Source: Parafannyhessea umbonata
GTDB taxonomy: Bacteria > Actinomycetota > Coriobacteriia > Coriobacteriales > Atopobiaceae
NCBI RefSeq assembly: GCF_012844235.1
Contig: NZ_JABAGR010000007.1
Coordinates: 1 to 64,000 of the forward strand
Reading direction: 5' to 3'
Length of the DNA: 64,000 nt
Below the pieces are notes generated by a model, which saw only the letters and a list, made by a program, of their open reading frames with translations, was not told the DNA's origin and did no database searches. Made by a program: the position numbers and the translations under genes. Below, in pieces: positions 7,851-16,703 of the stretch; the first letter of the stretch is position 1, and each line of letters starts with the position of its first letter.

Positions 7851-9308
7851 CTAGAACTCCTTGGGGTTCAGGCGCACGCGCACGTACTGGAAGATCATGA
7901 GGCCCAGCAGCACGATCATCACCACCAGGTACGCCCACACTGCGCCATAGAAGCCCATCGTGCGCACGAGCACGATGGAGAGGATCGTGACCACGGCGAG
8001 CGCGATGCCGTAGGCGCTGGTGGCCTTCTCCTGCTGGCGCAGGACCGTCACGATCTGGTACAGGAAGTCGATGGCGGCGGTCATGCCGCCGGCCACGATC
8101 ATCATGTACTGCGCCGTGCGGTACGGCTCGAAGTCGAGCCCATAGAGGAAGCTGGTGATGGGGATGCCGATCCACGCGGCAAAGCCCAGGTACACCACGG
8201 TGACGAGCGCGGTGAGCGCCAGCACCGCCACGATGATGAGGTCAAAGCGCCTGCGGCGGCTGGGGTCCGACCAGATGTTTGCCAGCCGCACCAGCTGCGG
8301 CTTGTACACCAGGCCGATCACCATGAGGATGCTCTGCGCGGGAAAGTAGATCGCGTTGAAGTACAGCTGGCTCTGGTAGGCGAGCGTGCCCTCCATCACG
8401 AACTTGGGGATGGACTCCACCAGCGTGAAGATGAACTGGGCGAGAAACGCCGGGAGGCACTCCTGGAAGATCTCCTTCACCTCCTGCAGCTCCCAGCCGC
8501 GGGACTTTGGCGTCTCGAACAGGGCGAGCGGTATGGTGACGACGACGAGCGACGCCAGCGCGACCACGGCGAGCGCGATGGACGCCACGGGGATGGAGCG
8601 CGTCACAAACAGCACCACGGAAAACACCACCACGCCGGCGACGCAGCGCACTGCCTGCGATACGCCCGCAAGGTACAGCTTGTCCATCTGCTGAAGCCTG
8701 CCCTCGTACACGTCCGCGAACGCGTCTATCACCCTGAAGGCAAACGTTCCCCAGCAGATGGTGAGCATTTCTCCCGCATAGCCCCTGACCAGGCAGAACA
8801 GCCATCCGGCAAGAATCATGAGCACGCATGCGATCACGCGGTGGATCTGGTAGGCCAGAAACGACTCGGTCTCGTCGATGTCGGACACCTGGTAGGTGCG
8901 CACGCCGTAGTTGCCGATGAAGATGAGCAGGTTCGCGATCACGAACGCCATGGAGAACATGCCGGCCTGCTCCGCGCCGGCCAGGCGCGACGCCACGATG
9001 GTGAGGATGGGGAAGAGCGCGCCCCAGACGCCCATGCCGATGGAGTTCATGACGTAGTCGAGCCGCGAGTCGTGTGCCGCGTAGCGCGCGGTCTGGCTCG
9101 AGAGCGAGCCCGAGTACACGGCGCCGATGAGACGGTCCCACCAGTGGTCGACCACGCGGCGAAGGAACCCTGGCTCCTGCGAGCCTGCCTTCGCCTGAGA
9201 GGGGGCGGCCGCGCGCGCACGTGCGTCGCGGAGGCGGGTGGAGACGCCGTCCGGCTGGTCGGCCGGCTGCGGGGCGGGACGTCTGAGGTTGCGGATGGGG
9301 TTGGTCAT
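7851..9308 (-). CDS. Polysaccharide flippase (Wzx/MOP superfamily)
   Basis: A 485-residue protein with about twelve membrane segments after a basic, Pro/Ala-rich cytoplasmic N-terminus of about 60 residues. The arrangement and residues such as YVMNSIGMGVWGALFPILT and GNYGVRTYQVSDIDET are typical of lipid-linked oligosaccharide or teichoic acid-type flippases. I prefer ATG 9308 (GAAGG eight bases upstream) over an in-frame GTG at 9317. No glycosyltransferases accompany it, so its glycan is unknown; the CapA-like gene nearby is the only other surface-polymer gene in this part. Confidence 0.8.
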   Translation of the reverse strand: MTNPIRNLRRPAPQPADQPDGVSTRLRDARARAAAPSQAKAGSQEPGFLRRVVDHWWDRLIGAVYSGSLSSQTARYAAHDSRLDYVMNSIGMGVWGALFPILTIVASRLAGAEQAGMFSMAFVIANLLIFIGNYGVRTYQVSDIDETESFLAYQIHRVIACVLMILAGWLFCLVRGYAGEMLTICWGTFAFRVIDAFADVYEGRLQQMDKLYLAGVSQAVRCVAGVVVFSVVLFVTRSIPVASIALAVVALASLVVVTIPLALFETPKSRGWELQEVKEIFQECLPAFLAQFIFTLVESIPKFVMEGTLAYQSQLYFNAIYFPAQSILMVIGLVYKPQLVRLANIWSDPSRRRRFDLIIVAVLALTALVTVVYLGFAAWIGIPITSFLYGLDFEPYRTAQYMMIVAGGMTAAIDFLYQIVTVLRQQEKATSAYGIALAVVTILSIVLVRTMGFYGAVWAYLVVMIVLLGLMIFQYVRVRLNPKEF

Positions 9309-9671
9309 TGGTGGCACCTTCGTGTGGTGGTGGGCTGCTGTTGGCGGCGGGCATCTGCCTGGGGCGCGCGATCTTCTTGCCCGTGCGCCCGCGCCTGTCC
9401 GCGTGACACAAGCATAGCGGTTGCGGGGCGCTGCCGCGCGTCATGCGATAGTGGCTGAACTAGCGAGAAGGGCCGCCCATGTTGTCCAGAATTCGGCCAG
9501 AGGCGCGGTTTCTGCCTTGGGTGTCACGTATTTCTCGCCCGATAGGTGAATATTGAGTTTCGCGCGCGTGCCAAAGTGGTGGCGCGGGCCTCGCCGCGGT
9601 AATGTGTACTTGCAATATTCCTGCGAGCTAATGCGTTGGCGACTATCGTCGGACGGCAGAGGAGGAACGCA

Positions 9672-12545
9672 GTGTCAGAAGTCACGGGTGCAGGCGGCCA
9701 GGCGGCCGGCTGCGCGGGGGAGAAGGGCGCCGACCTCAAGAGCGCGGCCGAGGACTTTGCCCTGAAGAACCCCAAGACGATCGAGGAGCTCCTTAACTTC
9801 AAGCGCGAGGATCGCCCCACCATCTACCCGACGGCGGAGGAGGCGGCCGAGCTCGCGCAGGCGGCCACGATGCTCACCGGCGTGGACGTTCCCGATTCCA
9901 TCAGGGCGAACATGACGCTGTTCCTGCGTCTGGTGCGCAAGGTGCTGAAGGAGTACGACCCGAGCCTGCGCGACGAGTTCGACCACATCCTGCACGACTC
10001 GCTGATCGCGACGCGCAGCGAGACCGAGGGCGACGACGGCCAGGAGGGCAAGGACGCGTTCGACGACTGCGTGAGCACCATCGACGAGATGTCCCTCGAG
10101 GACGAGACCCTAATCGTGCGCGCGCTGACCGCCTACTTCCACCTTGCAAACATCTGCGAGGAGAACTACCGCGTGCACGCGCTGCGCGCCCGCGAGGCCA
10201 GCGTGGACACGCAGTCCCGCGAGGATCCCGTGAACGAGATCACCGTTGCCTACGACAGGCTGGTTGACGAGTGCGGCCGCGCGAAGGCCCACGCGCTGCT
10301 GGAGCGCCTGGAGTTCCATCCCGTGTTCACCGCCCACCCCACCGAGGCGCGCCGCAAGGCGACCGAGGGCAAGATCCGCCGCATCGCGGACCTGCTGGAG
10401 CAGCGCCCGTTCCTGGGGCCGACCGAGCGCGCGGAGAACGAGCGCCGCATGCTGCAGGAGATCGAGGCCCTGCTGCGCACCAGCCCCATCGCCATCAAGA
10501 AGCCGACGCCGGTCCAGGAGGCCGACACGGTCATCTCGATCTTCGACAACACGCTGTTTGACACCGTGCCCGACGTGTACCGCCGCTTCGACGACTGGGA
10601 GCTGGGCGACAAGGCCGGCACCGTGCCGCCCGTGTGCCCCGCGTTCTTCCACCCCGGCAGCTGGATCGGATCGGACCGCGACGGCAACCCCAACGTCACC
10701 GCGAAGGTGAGCCGCGAGGTGTCCGAGAAGTACCGCGTCCACGTGCTGGAGGCGCTGCGTGACCGCACCGCGTGGGTGGGCCGCAACCTCACGCTCGACG
10801 CGCGCACCACGAAGCCGTCGAAGGAGCTCATGAACCTCTGGAGCCACCAGGTGGAGATGAGCGAGGCGCTGTCTGCCTCCGCGCTGCGCGTGTCCGCGTC
10901 CGAGCTGCACCGCGCCGCCATGATCGTGATCTCCAACCGCCTGGACGCGACGATCCAGCGCACGGCCGACATCATGTACCAGACGGCGGAGGACTACATC
11001 CGCGACCTCAAGACCGTCCAGGCGTCCCTCGCGAAGGCCGGCGCCGTCCGCACGGCGTACGGCCCGGTCCAGAAGGTCATCTGGCAGGCCGAGACCTTTG
11101 GCTTCCACCTGGTCGAGATGGAGTTCCGTCAGCACTCGCTCGTGCACAGCCGTGCGCTCGAGGACATCCGCGAGCACGGCCGCTGGGGCGAGCGCGGCGA
11201 GCTGGCGCCCATGACCAAGGAGGTGCTTGACACCTTCCGCGCCATCGGCTCGATTCAGCGCCGCAATGGCGTGAAGGCCGCGCGCCGCTACATCATCAGC
11301 TTCACGAAGAGCGCCCAGAACGTGGCCGACGTGTACGAGCTCGCCCGCCTTGCCTTCGCGCACCAGGAGGACGTGCCCGTGCTCGACGTCATCCCCCTGT
11401 TCGAGCAGGTGGAGGACCTCGAGAACGCCGTCGACACCCTGAACCAGATGCTTGAGCTCCCCGACGTCCAGCGCCGCCTGTCCCAGACCGGCCGCAAGAT
11501 GGAGGTCATGCTGGGCTACTCCGACTCCTCTAAGGACGAGGGCCCGACCACCGCGACGTTCGTGCTGCACAAGGCGCAGGCGGCCATCGCGAAGTGGGCA
11601 AACGAGAACGACATCGACCTCACGCTGATGCACGGCCGTGGCGGCGCCGTCGGCCGCGGCGGCGGCCCGGCCAACCGTGCGGTCCTGGCGCAGCCCAAGG
11701 GCTCCGTGAACTGCCGCTTCAAGCTCACCGAGCAGGGAGAGGTCATCTTCGCGCGCTACGGCAACCAGACGCTGGCCCGTCGCCACATCGAGGAGGTCGC
11801 CGGCGCAACGCTGCTGCAGAGCGCGCCCTCGACCGAGCTCACCAACACGGAGTCGACCAAGGAGTACGAGGACGTCTCGGAGGCGCTGAGCGAGGCGAGC
11901 CGCGACCGCTACCTCGACCTGCTGAACACGGACGGCTTCGCGGAGTGGTTCAGCACCGTCACGCCGCTCACCGAGGTCGGCCTCATGCCCATCGGCAGCC
12001 GTCCCGCCAAGCGTGGCCTGGGCGCGAAGTCCCTGGACGACCTGCGCACCATCCCGTGGATCTTCTCGTGGTCGCAGGCGCGCATCAACCTGGCCGCCTG
12101 GTACGGCCTGGGCACGGCGTGCGAGAAGTTCAACAACCTGGAGCGACTGCAGAGTGCCTACCGCGAATGGCCGCTCTTCTCGACGTTCATCGACAACATC
12201 GAGATGTCGCTGTCGAAGACGGACGAGCGCATCGGCAAGCTGTACCTGTCGCTGGGCGACCGCGACGACCTGAGCCGGAAGGTCCTGGACGAGATGCGCC
12301 TGACGCGCAAGTGGGTGCTCGCGATCGTCGGCGACGACTGGCCGCTGCAGCACCGTCGCGTGCTTGGCCCCGTCATCCGAATGCGCCTGCCGTACGTGAA
12401 CGCGCTGTCCATCGCGCAGGTCATGTCGCTTGCGCGCATGAGGCTGCGTGGCCAGGTGCTCACCGCGGACGAGAAGGAGCGCCTGATCTACCTCATCCTT
12501 TGCACGGTGTCCGGAGTCTCTGCCGGCCTGCAGAACACGGGGTGA
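9672..12545 (+). CDS. ppc: Phosphoenolpyruvate carboxylase
   Basis: A 957-residue enzyme that carboxylates phosphoenolpyruvate with bicarbonate to oxaloacetate, refilling the C4 pool for the reductive branch to fumarate/succinate and amino acids. Diagnostic motifs are VFTAHPTEARRK (catalytic His), GSDRDGNPNVT, the Gly-rich loop HGRGGAVGRGGGPANRA, FSWSQARINLAAWYGLG and the family C-terminus QNTG. The start is GTG 9672, six bases after GGAGG; an in-frame TTG at 9636 has no ribosome site. Length is normal for the family. An intrinsic terminator follows. Confidence 0.97.
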   Translation: MSEVTGAGGQAAGCAGEKGADLKSAAEDFALKNPKTIEELLNFKREDRPTIYPTAEEAAELAQAATMLTGVDVPDSIRANMTLFLRLVRKVLKEYDPSLRDEFDHILHDSLIATRSETEGDDGQEGKDAFDDCVSTIDEMSLEDETLIVRALTAYFHLANICEENYRVHALRAREASVDTQSREDPVNEITVAYDRLVDECGRAKAHALLERLEFHPVFTAHPTEARRKATEGKIRRIADLLEQRPFLGPTERAENERRMLQEIEALLRTSPIAIKKPTPVQEADTVISIFDNTLFDTVPDVYRRFDDWELGDKAGTVPPVCPAFFHPGSWIGSDRDGNPNVTAKVSREVSEKYRVHVLEALRDRTAWVGRNLTLDARTTKPSKELMNLWSHQVEMSEALSASALRVSASELHRAAMIVISNRLDATIQRTADIMYQTAEDYIRDLKTVQASLAKAGAVRTAYGPVQKVIWQAETFGFHLVEMEFRQHSLVHSRALEDIREHGRWGERGELAPMTKEVLDTFRAIGSIQRRNGVKAARRYIISFTKSAQNVADVYELARLAFAHQEDVPVLDVIPLFEQVEDLENAVDTLNQMLELPDVQRRLSQTGRKMEVMLGYSDSSKDEGPTTATFVLHKAQAAIAKWANENDIDLTLMHGRGGAVGRGGGPANRAVLAQPKGSVNCRFKLTEQGEVIFARYGNQTLARRHIEEVAGATLLQSAPSTELTNTESTKEYEDVSEALSEASRDRYLDLLNTDGFAEWFSTVTPLTEVGLMPIGSRPAKRGLGAKSLDDLRTIPWIFSWSQARINLAAWYGLGTACEKFNNLERLQSAYREWPLFSTFIDNIEMSLSKTDERIGKLYLSLGDRDDLSRKVLDEMRLTRKWVLAIVGDDWPLQHRRVLGPVIRMRLPYVNALSIAQVMSLARMRLRGQVLTADEKERLIYLILCTVSGVSAGLQNTG

Positions 12546-12588
12546 TGCTCGTGCGCGCACGGTGGCGCACGTTGGTCTGACATGCACG

Positions 12589-12627
12589 AGGCCCGTCGCG
12601 GAATCGACCGCGGCGGGCCTTTTCTTT
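12589..12627 (+). terminator. Intrinsic terminator of ppc
   Basis: AGGCCCGTCGCGG at 12589-12601 pairs with CCGCGGCGGGCCT at 12608-12620 (one bulged or mismatched position), followed by TTTCTTT. It lies 43 bases after the ppc stop codon. Confidence 0.85.
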
Positions 12628-12683
12628 GGGCGCGCCCGCGGGGTCCAGGGCCTCGTTGGGTGGGATCTTGCGGACGCTCGTCC

Positions 12684-12697
12684 GATATTGCAATATC
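12684..12697. promoter_or_regulatory. Perfect 14-bp palindrome, likely TetR-family operator
   Basis: GATATTGCAATATC is a perfect palindrome 26 bases before the regulator's start codon, in the place expected for an autoregulatory operator. Related half-sites appear before ppc (GAATATTG at 9548 and CAATATTC at 9613). Confidence 0.55.
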
Positions 12698-12722
12698 CTA
12701 GGGTGGGGCGAGAGGGGTGAGC

Positions 12723-13319
12723 ATGCCAGACGACATTGACGAAAAGATTGAGGCGGCGGTCTTCAAGCTGATGGAGACGACCGACATTCCCGACATCCGG
12801 GTGGCAGACGTCATTAGGCTGGCCAAGGTCTCGCGGTCTACGTTCTACCGGCACTTCGACTCCGTGGACGACGTCGTGAAGCGCTTCGAGAGCGAGCTTC
12901 TGCAGAACATGCGGCGCATAAACAACATGGCGCTCAAGGCACGGTTTGGTATTTCCGAGCTTGACCCCACGATTTCGATGGTGAGTCGCATGGAGCTGCT
13001 GCGGGGAAACCGCGACAAGGTCGTGGCGCTGAACGGTCCGCATGGCGACCCCTCGTTCGTGCACAAGGCGACCATTTTCATGCATGACTACTTTCGTGAC
13101 AGGATAGCCTCGATCGGAGGGGACCCCGTTACGCGAGACCTGTATCTGTCCTTTGTGATTGCGGGTCACAACAACCTCATCCAGTACTGGCTCGAGGTGC
13201 ATCCCGAGATCGAGCCGCAGAAGATCGCGGCCGTACTGAACAGGCTCTACTATGCCCCGTTCTTCCTTTCCGAGGAGAGCGTACGCCAGACCCCGAAAGC
13301 GCCGCAGGGCTGGGACTAG
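12723..13319 (+). CDS. TetR/AcrR-family transcriptional regulator
   Basis: A 198-residue protein. Residues about 5-50 form the TetR DNA-binding domain (IPDIRVADVIRLAKVSRSTF followed by YRHF). A helical C-terminal domain of about 140 residues would hold a ligand and the dimer interface; the ligand is not recognisable. I use ATG 12723 with AGAGGGG five bases upstream rather than the in-frame GTG at 12717 that lies inside that ribosome site. It stands alone between the ppc terminator and the first repeat cluster, with a 14-bp palindrome in its promoter. Confidence 0.8.
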   Translation: MPDDIDEKIEAAVFKLMETTDIPDIRVADVIRLAKVSRSTFYRHFDSVDDVVKRFESELLQNMRRINNMALKARFGISELDPTISMVSRMELLRGNRDKVVALNGPHGDPSFVHKATIFMHDYFRDRIASIGGDPVTRDLYLSFVIAGHNNLIQYWLEVHPEIEPQKIAAVLNRLYYAPFFLSEESVRQTPKAPQGWD

Positions 13320-13444
13320 GCCAGCTTTAGCTGGCGGGCTCGAGCTCCATCTGACTTGCGCTCAAGTTCACGTTTGGGCCCGGGGCCGCGTGCGCAACCG
13401 TGGCTGATGACACCCGTTGACATGCCTGGAGCCTGTGTCTAGAA

Positions 13445-14090
13445 CGCGTGAGGGCGCGCTGCACACACCTTGGGCGACCTTGCGAGCATATGCAAACTGG
13501 GGTCGGGTGTGTATCCGTATCTGGGGCGCTGCCGCACACACCCGGCCTGACCTTGCAAGATGGTGCAAACTCATGGCCGGTGCGTACCTACGGAAGAGGT
13601 CGCACCGCACACACCAGGGGCGACCTTGCAAAATCGTGCAAACTCGTGGCGGTTGTGTTGCGCCAGAGGGCGTCCTGTGGCGGAAATCGCGAGGTGTGTA
13701 CCGGGCGCATAAATGATTTAGTATTATCGCTTAGCGTCTAGCTGCGATTATGTTTGATTGAATCAATAGGGCATGTCTCACACCCGGGGGTTTCTCTCAT
13801 TTTGCGCAACACACCTGAGACTTCTTGACACTGGGGCCTGGTTCTCGCAACACACCGTGGGTGAGTTTACGGTGCTCTGCAAACTGGGTCCGCATGTGTG
13901 CGGCGCCCCGTACGCACCTTGGGCGACCTTGCGAAATCGTGCAAGGTGGGCTTGGGTGTGTACCCGCGAGTGGAGTGGCGCCGTACACACCGGGGGCGAC
14001 TTTGCACAATCTCGCAAACATCTCTCGGGTGAGTGCCCGTGGGGCAAGATGGCTTCGCGCGCGCCTGCCTTGAGCTTGCAAGACCGTTGT
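13445..14090. repeat. Palindromic repeat cluster R1 with central core
   Basis: The gap 13320-14447 has no credible gene. It holds about six imperfect palindromes of roughly 55-60 bases, each opening with (C)CACACACC or GTACACACC, carrying an internal TTGCAA...TGCAAAC dyad and closing with GGTGTGTRCC. Units are visible near 13461, 13530, 13606, 13850, 13910 and 13980. Between the left and right groups is a core of about 150 bases with unique AT-rich sequence (13700-13770), then the conserved element CACACCCGGGGGTTTCTC at 13780 that recurs in all clusters. Frames reading through the units give Cys/Arg/Pro-rich repeats and are not genes. From 14205 to 14447 the sequence is AT-richer and probably holds the promoter of the thiolase operon. 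Confidence 0.8.
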
Positions 14091-14447
14091 TCCGTGGCTC
14101 CCTCGGTCCGCTGCGGCGGCTCGTCCCGTGGCGTCCGTTCGTGCGAGGCCGCATGGTCAAGGCAAGGTCGGTCGCATGCGAGGCCGGTGGGACTCTCTGT
14201 GGCCACTTCGTTTTGCAACATACCGCTCGCCTTGAATATCCTACCGCTCAGAAATGCTTCTTTTTATATCGACTGCCTGGAAAGCCGCATTGTGTTGAAT
14301 CGTCTACCTGCAGAGAGAAACAAATTTCTACAGTTTTGTCTCGCAGACTGAAACGCATGTTGCGCCGTTGTTCTTAAGCTCCCGAGGGGCCGTCCATACG
14401 ATACGTACTGTCAGGTGAAGGACAGCAAGCGCAAAGGACGTGAGCTA

Positions 14448-15734
14448 ATGGTCAAGCTGGGCAAGCAGGCACGCAGCGTCTCCATCGTCGGTGTGGGCTG
14501 CACACCGTTCAAGAACTTCGAGGACCATCCAGAGACGAAGGGCATGAGCGAGGGCGACGCCTTCGGCTACGCCGCGCTCGAGGCCATCAAGGACGCGGGC
14601 CTTCGGCCGCGCGACATCCAGTACTTCTACCATGGCGCGGCCAACCCGTTCATGATTGGCGACTCCCTCACGCCCAACATGCAGGTCGCAGATTGGTTCG
14701 GCGTCCGCGGCATCGGCTCCGTCCACCACTCCGAGGCGTGCTGCACCGGCTACGTCGCCCTGCAGGAGGCCGTCCAGGCCGTCGCATGCGGAACGTACGA
14801 CATCGTGCTCTCCGGTGCGGTCGACCTCGCGGCATCGCTTCCCGTCGTGGGCGCTCCCGGCTGCTACCGCCGCGACTTCCCGCTGGAGGAGATGCTTCCC
14901 TCCATCCCCATGGTGTACGACCGCGCCTACGGCCGTCCCCTGGATTCCGCCTTTGGCATCAGCTTCGACAACTGGATCAACAAGTACCGCTGGGAGTACG
15001 ACCTCACGGCCGAGCAGATCGACGCGGCGCTCAACGGCATGTCCAAGAGCCTTCGCAGGAACGCCGTGCTCAACCCGCTCGCGTTCTACGAGTCCGACTT
15101 CGACGACGCCGCGAAGGCGAACGGCATGAAGACCGCGGACGAGTTCCTCTCCTCCATGTTCAACCCCAAGGTCACCCAGTACCTGCGCGTGACCGGCTTC
15201 GAGACCAAGTGCGACGGTGCCGCCGCGCTCGTCGTCATGCCCACCGACATGGCCGTCGCCCGCGGGCTTGACCACAAGATCATCGACGTCCTTGGCACCG
15301 GTGCCGCCGCGTACGAGGGCGCGACCCCAGACAACGAGTACAACGGCACGAAGGACGGCGCCAAGCAGGTGTACGAGTGCACCGGCGTGAAGCCCGACGA
15401 GCTCGACCTGCTGTTCGTGAACGACTTCTTCCTGGCCGGCGACATCGTCAGCGCCGAGGAGGTCGGCTACATCCCGCGCGGCGAGGCTTGGCAGTACGCA
15501 ATCGACGGCCGCTGCGGCTTCGACGGCGACAAGCCCATCAACACCCACGGCGGACGCTGCAACTTTGGCCACGCCCACGGCGCGTCGGGCGTCGCGGACA
15601 TCTACGAGGCCGTCAAGCAGATGCGCGGCGAGGCGGGCGCGACGCAGATGCCCAAGGTCCCGAGGACCACGTTCCTCCGCGGCTTCGGCGGTGGCCAGAA
15701 CATCCGCTGCCAGATTCTGCGCACGCACGAGTAA
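14448..15734 (+). CDS. Thiolase-family enzyme (DUF35-partnered, SCP-x/Ltp-like)
   Basis: A 428-residue member of the thiolase superfamily of the non-biosynthetic branch that works with a DUF35 partner. Known relatives perform Claisen-type condensation or retro-aldol/retro-Claisen cleavage of acyl thioesters. The nucleophile region is HHSEACCTGYVAL (Cys 98 or 99), and NFGHAHGASG supplies the active-site His near residue 374. The usual C-terminal catalytic CxG loop is not evident, and GFGGGQNIR ends the protein, which favours a lyase/aldolase-like or carrier-dependent activity over a classical thiolase. The start is ATG 14448 after AAAGGA; an in-frame GTG at 14415 has no ribosome site. It is the first gene of a co-directional run with DUF35, acyl carrier protein, phosphotransacylase and kinase genes. 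Confidence 0.8.
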   Translation: MVKLGKQARSVSIVGVGCTPFKNFEDHPETKGMSEGDAFGYAALEAIKDAGLRPRDIQYFYHGAANPFMIGDSLTPNMQVADWFGVRGIGSVHHSEACCTGYVALQEAVQAVACGTYDIVLSGAVDLAASLPVVGAPGCYRRDFPLEEMLPSIPMVYDRAYGRPLDSAFGISFDNWINKYRWEYDLTAEQIDAALNGMSKSLRRNAVLNPLAFYESDFDDAAKANGMKTADEFLSSMFNPKVTQYLRVTGFETKCDGAAALVVMPTDMAVARGLDHKIIDVLGTGAAAYEGATPDNEYNGTKDGAKQVYECTGVKPDELDLLFVNDFFLAGDIVSAEEVGYIPRGEAWQYAIDGRCGFDGDKPINTHGGRCNFGHAHGASGVADIYEAVKQMRGEAGATQMPKVPRTTFLRGFGGGQNIRCQILRTHE

Positions 15735-15768
15735 CGTCACGAAGACTTCCACGAGGAGGAACCAGACA

Positions 15769-16236
15769 ATGCTTCTTGAAGACATGGAGCCGATCGTTAA
15801 GAAGTTCTACGACGGCGTCGCCCAGGGCAAGTACTACGGCCGCAAGTGCGTGGAGTGCGGCGCGATTGAGTTCCCGCCCCACCTGGGATGCAACACTTGC
15901 GGCTGCGCCGACACCGAGTGGGTCGAGCTCAGCGGCAAGGGCACCCTCGAGTCCTTTACCATTCCGGGCATCCAGAACGACAAGCCCTACCTCAAGGCCG
16001 TCGAGCCCTACGGCTACGGCAAGGTGAAGCTGGACGAGGGTCCGGAGTACACGTTCGTGATCTTCTGCGGCAAGAAGAAGGTCGTGAAGGGGCTGCAGGA
16101 GCGCCTGTACAAGAACCACGAGCAGATTCGCGTTCACGCCAAGCCCATCGAGCGCGTGACGCCGCTCAAGCCAGGCTCTGACAAGACCGTTACGTGGAGC
16201 GAGCTCTGCTTCGAGCTCGACGAGGTCGAGGCATAG
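15769..16236 (+). CDS. DUF35 Zn-ribbon/OB-fold thiolase partner
   Basis: A 155-residue protein. An N-terminal helix leads to a rubredoxin-like zinc ribbon (CVECG at 27-31 and CNTCG at 41-45), then an OB fold (GKGTLESFTIPG ... PYGYGKVKLDEGPEYTFVIF). In known complexes the OB domain guides the acyl-pantetheine arm into the thiolase active site. It starts 34 bases after the thiolase gene with GAGGAGGAA upstream, so the two surely form one complex. Residual C-terminal sequence is basic and could dock a carrier protein (inference). Confidence 0.88.
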   Translation: MLLEDMEPIVKKFYDGVAQGKYYGRKCVECGAIEFPPHLGCNTCGCADTEWVELSGKGTLESFTIPGIQNDKPYLKAVEPYGYGKVKLDEGPEYTFVIFCGKKKVVKGLQERLYKNHEQIRVHAKPIERVTPLKPGSDKTVTWSELCFELDEVEA

Positions 16237-16289
16237 CGCCCGGTCATAAAACAAGCAACTAGACAAGAGTTTGACGGAAAGGAACCACG

Positions 16290-16529
16290 ATGGATAACAA
16301 GGAGCTCTTCGACAAGCTTGCGGGGTTCGCAAAGACCGCCTACCAGTACAACGGCGACATCACCGCCGACACCACCTTCGACGAGCTGGGCAAGGAGTCC
16401 ATGAAGATGATCGCCCTCACCTCCCTCATCGAGGACGAGCTCGACGTCGAGGTCACGATCCACGAGGTCATGAAGATGAAGACCTTCGGCGAGCTCGTCG
16501 ACCGCGTCGCGGAGGAGTACGAGGAGTAG
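16290..16529 (+). CDS. Acyl carrier protein 1 of the island
   Basis: A 79-residue acidic helical protein with an acyl carrier fold. Ser37 in GKESMKM, followed by the helix II/III sequence IALTSLIEDELDVEV, is at the 4'-phosphopantetheine attachment site. The usual DSL triplet is ESM here, so it is a specialised carrier and not the housekeeping AcpP. AAGGAA lies upstream of the ATG. Its place between the thiolase/DUF35 genes and the phosphotransacylase gene suggests that the acyl group handled by the thiolase is held on this protein. Confidence 0.85.
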   Translation: MDNKELFDKLAGFAKTAYQYNGDITADTTFDELGKESMKMIALTSLIEDELDVEVTIHEVMKMKTFGELVDRVAEEYEE

Positions 16530-16645
16530 CCGGCCGAGAAGGACGGCCGTCCGCGGCCCATGCGCGTGCGGACGGCGGGTCCGCCTTGGCCCGTGCACGG
16601 GGAATGACCCCGCCCGCACGGACAGACAACGAGAGATCAGACCCA

Positions 16646-16678
16646 GGGACGGGGCGACCCGCGCGGTCGCCCCGTCCC
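16646..16678 (+). terminator. 14-bp perfect stem-loop between carrier and phosphotransacylase genes
   Basis: GGGACGGGGCGACC (16646-16659) pairs perfectly with 16665-16678 around a CGCGC loop. Only TT follows, so it may be an mRNA-stabilising or attenuating hairpin inside the operon rather than a full terminator. It starts 58 bases before the next ATG. Confidence 0.55.
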
Positions 16679-16703
16679 TTACCGAAGTGAGGGGAGAAAA
16701 GGC

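Noticed and set aside
10110-13202. A 1030-codon open frame on the minus strand across ppc
   Set aside because: It is the GC-rich shadow of ppc and tetR, whose protein motifs are unmistakable; its own translation is low-complexity Arg/Val/His-rich.
14448-16529. Thiolase/DUF35/carrier set as a polyketide or fatty-acid synthesis cluster
   Set aside because: No ketoreductase, dehydratase, acyltransferase or phosphopantetheinyl transferase is nearby, and the neighbours are ATP-forming acyl-phosphate enzymes and catabolite-type regulators. It remains a minor alternative.
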